NCBI GenBank assembly: GCA_015222595.1 | Contig: JADFVP010000103.1 | Coordinates: 1-6,375, forward strand | Origin: Pseudomonadota bacterium | GTDB taxonomy: Bacteria > Desulfobacterota > GWC2-55-46 > JADFVP01 | Direction: 5' to 3' | DNA: 6,375 nt | In this document: positions 5,934 to 6,375 of the stretch, in pieces | Layout of the letters: each line of letters begins with the position of its first letter | How positions within the stretch are numbered: position 1 is the stretch's first letter | Notes under the pieces: generated by a model | Told to the model about the DNA's origin: nothing | The model's database searches: none | Seen by the model: only the letters and a program-made list of their open reading frames with translations | Translations under genes and position numbers: made by a program

Positions 5934-6130
5934 CAATACCGTCTACCCCATAAAATCATTGCCTGCTCAGGTGCGGACAAAACCCGTCCGTGCACAGCCC
6001 TATGCTCATTCGGCCAGAAGCAGGTTTTGGCCGTATACCTATATAACGGCTGTTTTTCCGGTTTATATTAGCTTTTTTAGGGTATTTCAGAAAAATACTT
6101 GGAGTAGTTTGTTCCTCTGTTTTCAGCTTT
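5934..6130 (-). promoter_or_regulatory. Pseudopilin upstream region with possible structured leader
   Basis: This 197-bp gap between the permease stop and the pseudopilin start has no ORF that looks real. The part next to the permease is AT-rich and holds TATATA on the minus strand (about 6045-6040) but no good -35. Nearer the pilin gene, several complementary segments can pair in a minus-strand transcript: CCTGCT (6024-6019) with AGCAGG (5967-5962) encloses a hairpin of CGGAC (5990-5986) with GTCCG (5978-5974), extended by GTG/CAC after a 2-nt bulge. CGGCCA/TGGCCG (6033-6028 with 6016-6011) is an alternative stem. It matches no riboswitch class I recognise. Confidence 0.3.
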
Positions 6131-6375
6131 TTAGAGGATGAACATGATTATTATCGGGGTGGTTACTATGCTGATGAGCGTGCTCGTTGCGATTATCGAG
6201 GCCACAAGGTCGCTCTGCATGTTGTAGCGCTGGCAGATAACGAAGTTTATTACCGCCGACGGCATCGACGAAGAGAGCAGTATTACCTTCCGGGGCACAC
6301 CATCAATGCCGAGCAGCGCAGTTACTCCGTACGCTATTGCGAGGCCTCCGGCTATGCGTATAACGGAGCTTGCTA
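6131..6375 (-). CDS. AEC-family (auxin efflux carrier-like) permease, C-terminal fragment
   Basis: The last 80 residues of an inner-membrane transporter whose start lies beyond the right edge. The frame ends at TAA (6133-6131). Two hydrophobic segments are visible: one around SVIRIAGGLAIAYGVTALLG, and a terminal one around LVASIIATSTLISIVTTPII. Between them SSSMPSAVINFVICQRYNMQSDLVAS matches the well-conserved end of AEC transporters, where MPSA plus a polar, helix-breaking stretch precedes the last membrane span. Family members export or exchange small organic anions such as malate or malonate; the substrate here cannot be told. It is transcribed toward the pseudopilin gene, but a 197-bp gap argues against tight coupling. 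Confidence 0.85.
   Translation of the reverse strand, partial: ASSVIRIAGGLAIAYGVTALLGIDGVPRKVILLSSSMPSAVINFVICQRYNMQSDLVASIIATSTLISIVTTPIIIMFIL

Noticed and set aside
5971..5993. GTGCGGAC/GTCCGTGC hairpin as a terminator
   Set aside because: No T tract follows on either strand, so it does not fit a rho-independent terminator.
6082..6103. GTATTT/AAATAC hairpin as the permease terminator
   Set aside because: The stem is short and AT-only in its core and is not followed by a clear T run on the minus strand.

Overview
The window reads as a piece of a Gram-negative, probably anaerobic or facultative bacterial chromosome that can make selenoproteins. Three things point this way: a cytosolic group 3-type NiFe hydrogenase, a selB-selD pair for selenocysteine, and a GspG-like pseudopilin. 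A lineage near Desulfobacterota/Deltaproteobacteria is a reasonable guess from the gene mix and from the CAGUAAKLGP form of the SelD active-site loop, but this is inference and not settled by the sequence.

Layout. Positions 1-1672 (minus strand) hold the NiFe hydrogenase small subunit and, overlapping it by 4 bp, the large subunit, which runs off the left edge. A 273-bp intergenic region (1673-1945) separates them from the divergent plus-strand pair selB (1946-4078) and selD (4150-5202). A strong hairpin terminator (5308-5342) closes selD. Convergent to it, on the minus strand, is a pseudopilin gene (5406-5933). It is preceded by a 197-bp gap with candidate RNA structure and then by the 3' end of an AEC-family (auxin efflux carrier-like) permease that runs off the right edge (6131-6375).

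Main point. selD is itself a selenoprotein gene. Its true start is the ATG at 4150; codon 19 is an in-frame TGA (4204-4206) at the catalytic cysteine position of SelD, and a perfect 9-bp stem with a GUU loop (4231-4251) lies downstream where a bacterial SECIS belongs. Conventional ORF calling would truncate the protein to the ATG at 4234 and lose the catalytic residue. SelB, encoded just upstream, is the elongation factor that would read this codon, so SelB is needed to make SelD, and SelD makes the selenophosphate needed to charge the tRNA that SelB carries. selA and selC (tRNA-Sec) are not in the window.

Nothing here amounts to a wholly new system. The most valuable observations are the Sec-containing SelD with its SECIS, the unusual CxxU arrangement in its active-site loop, two insertions in SelB, and several candidate regulatory repeats in the gaps.
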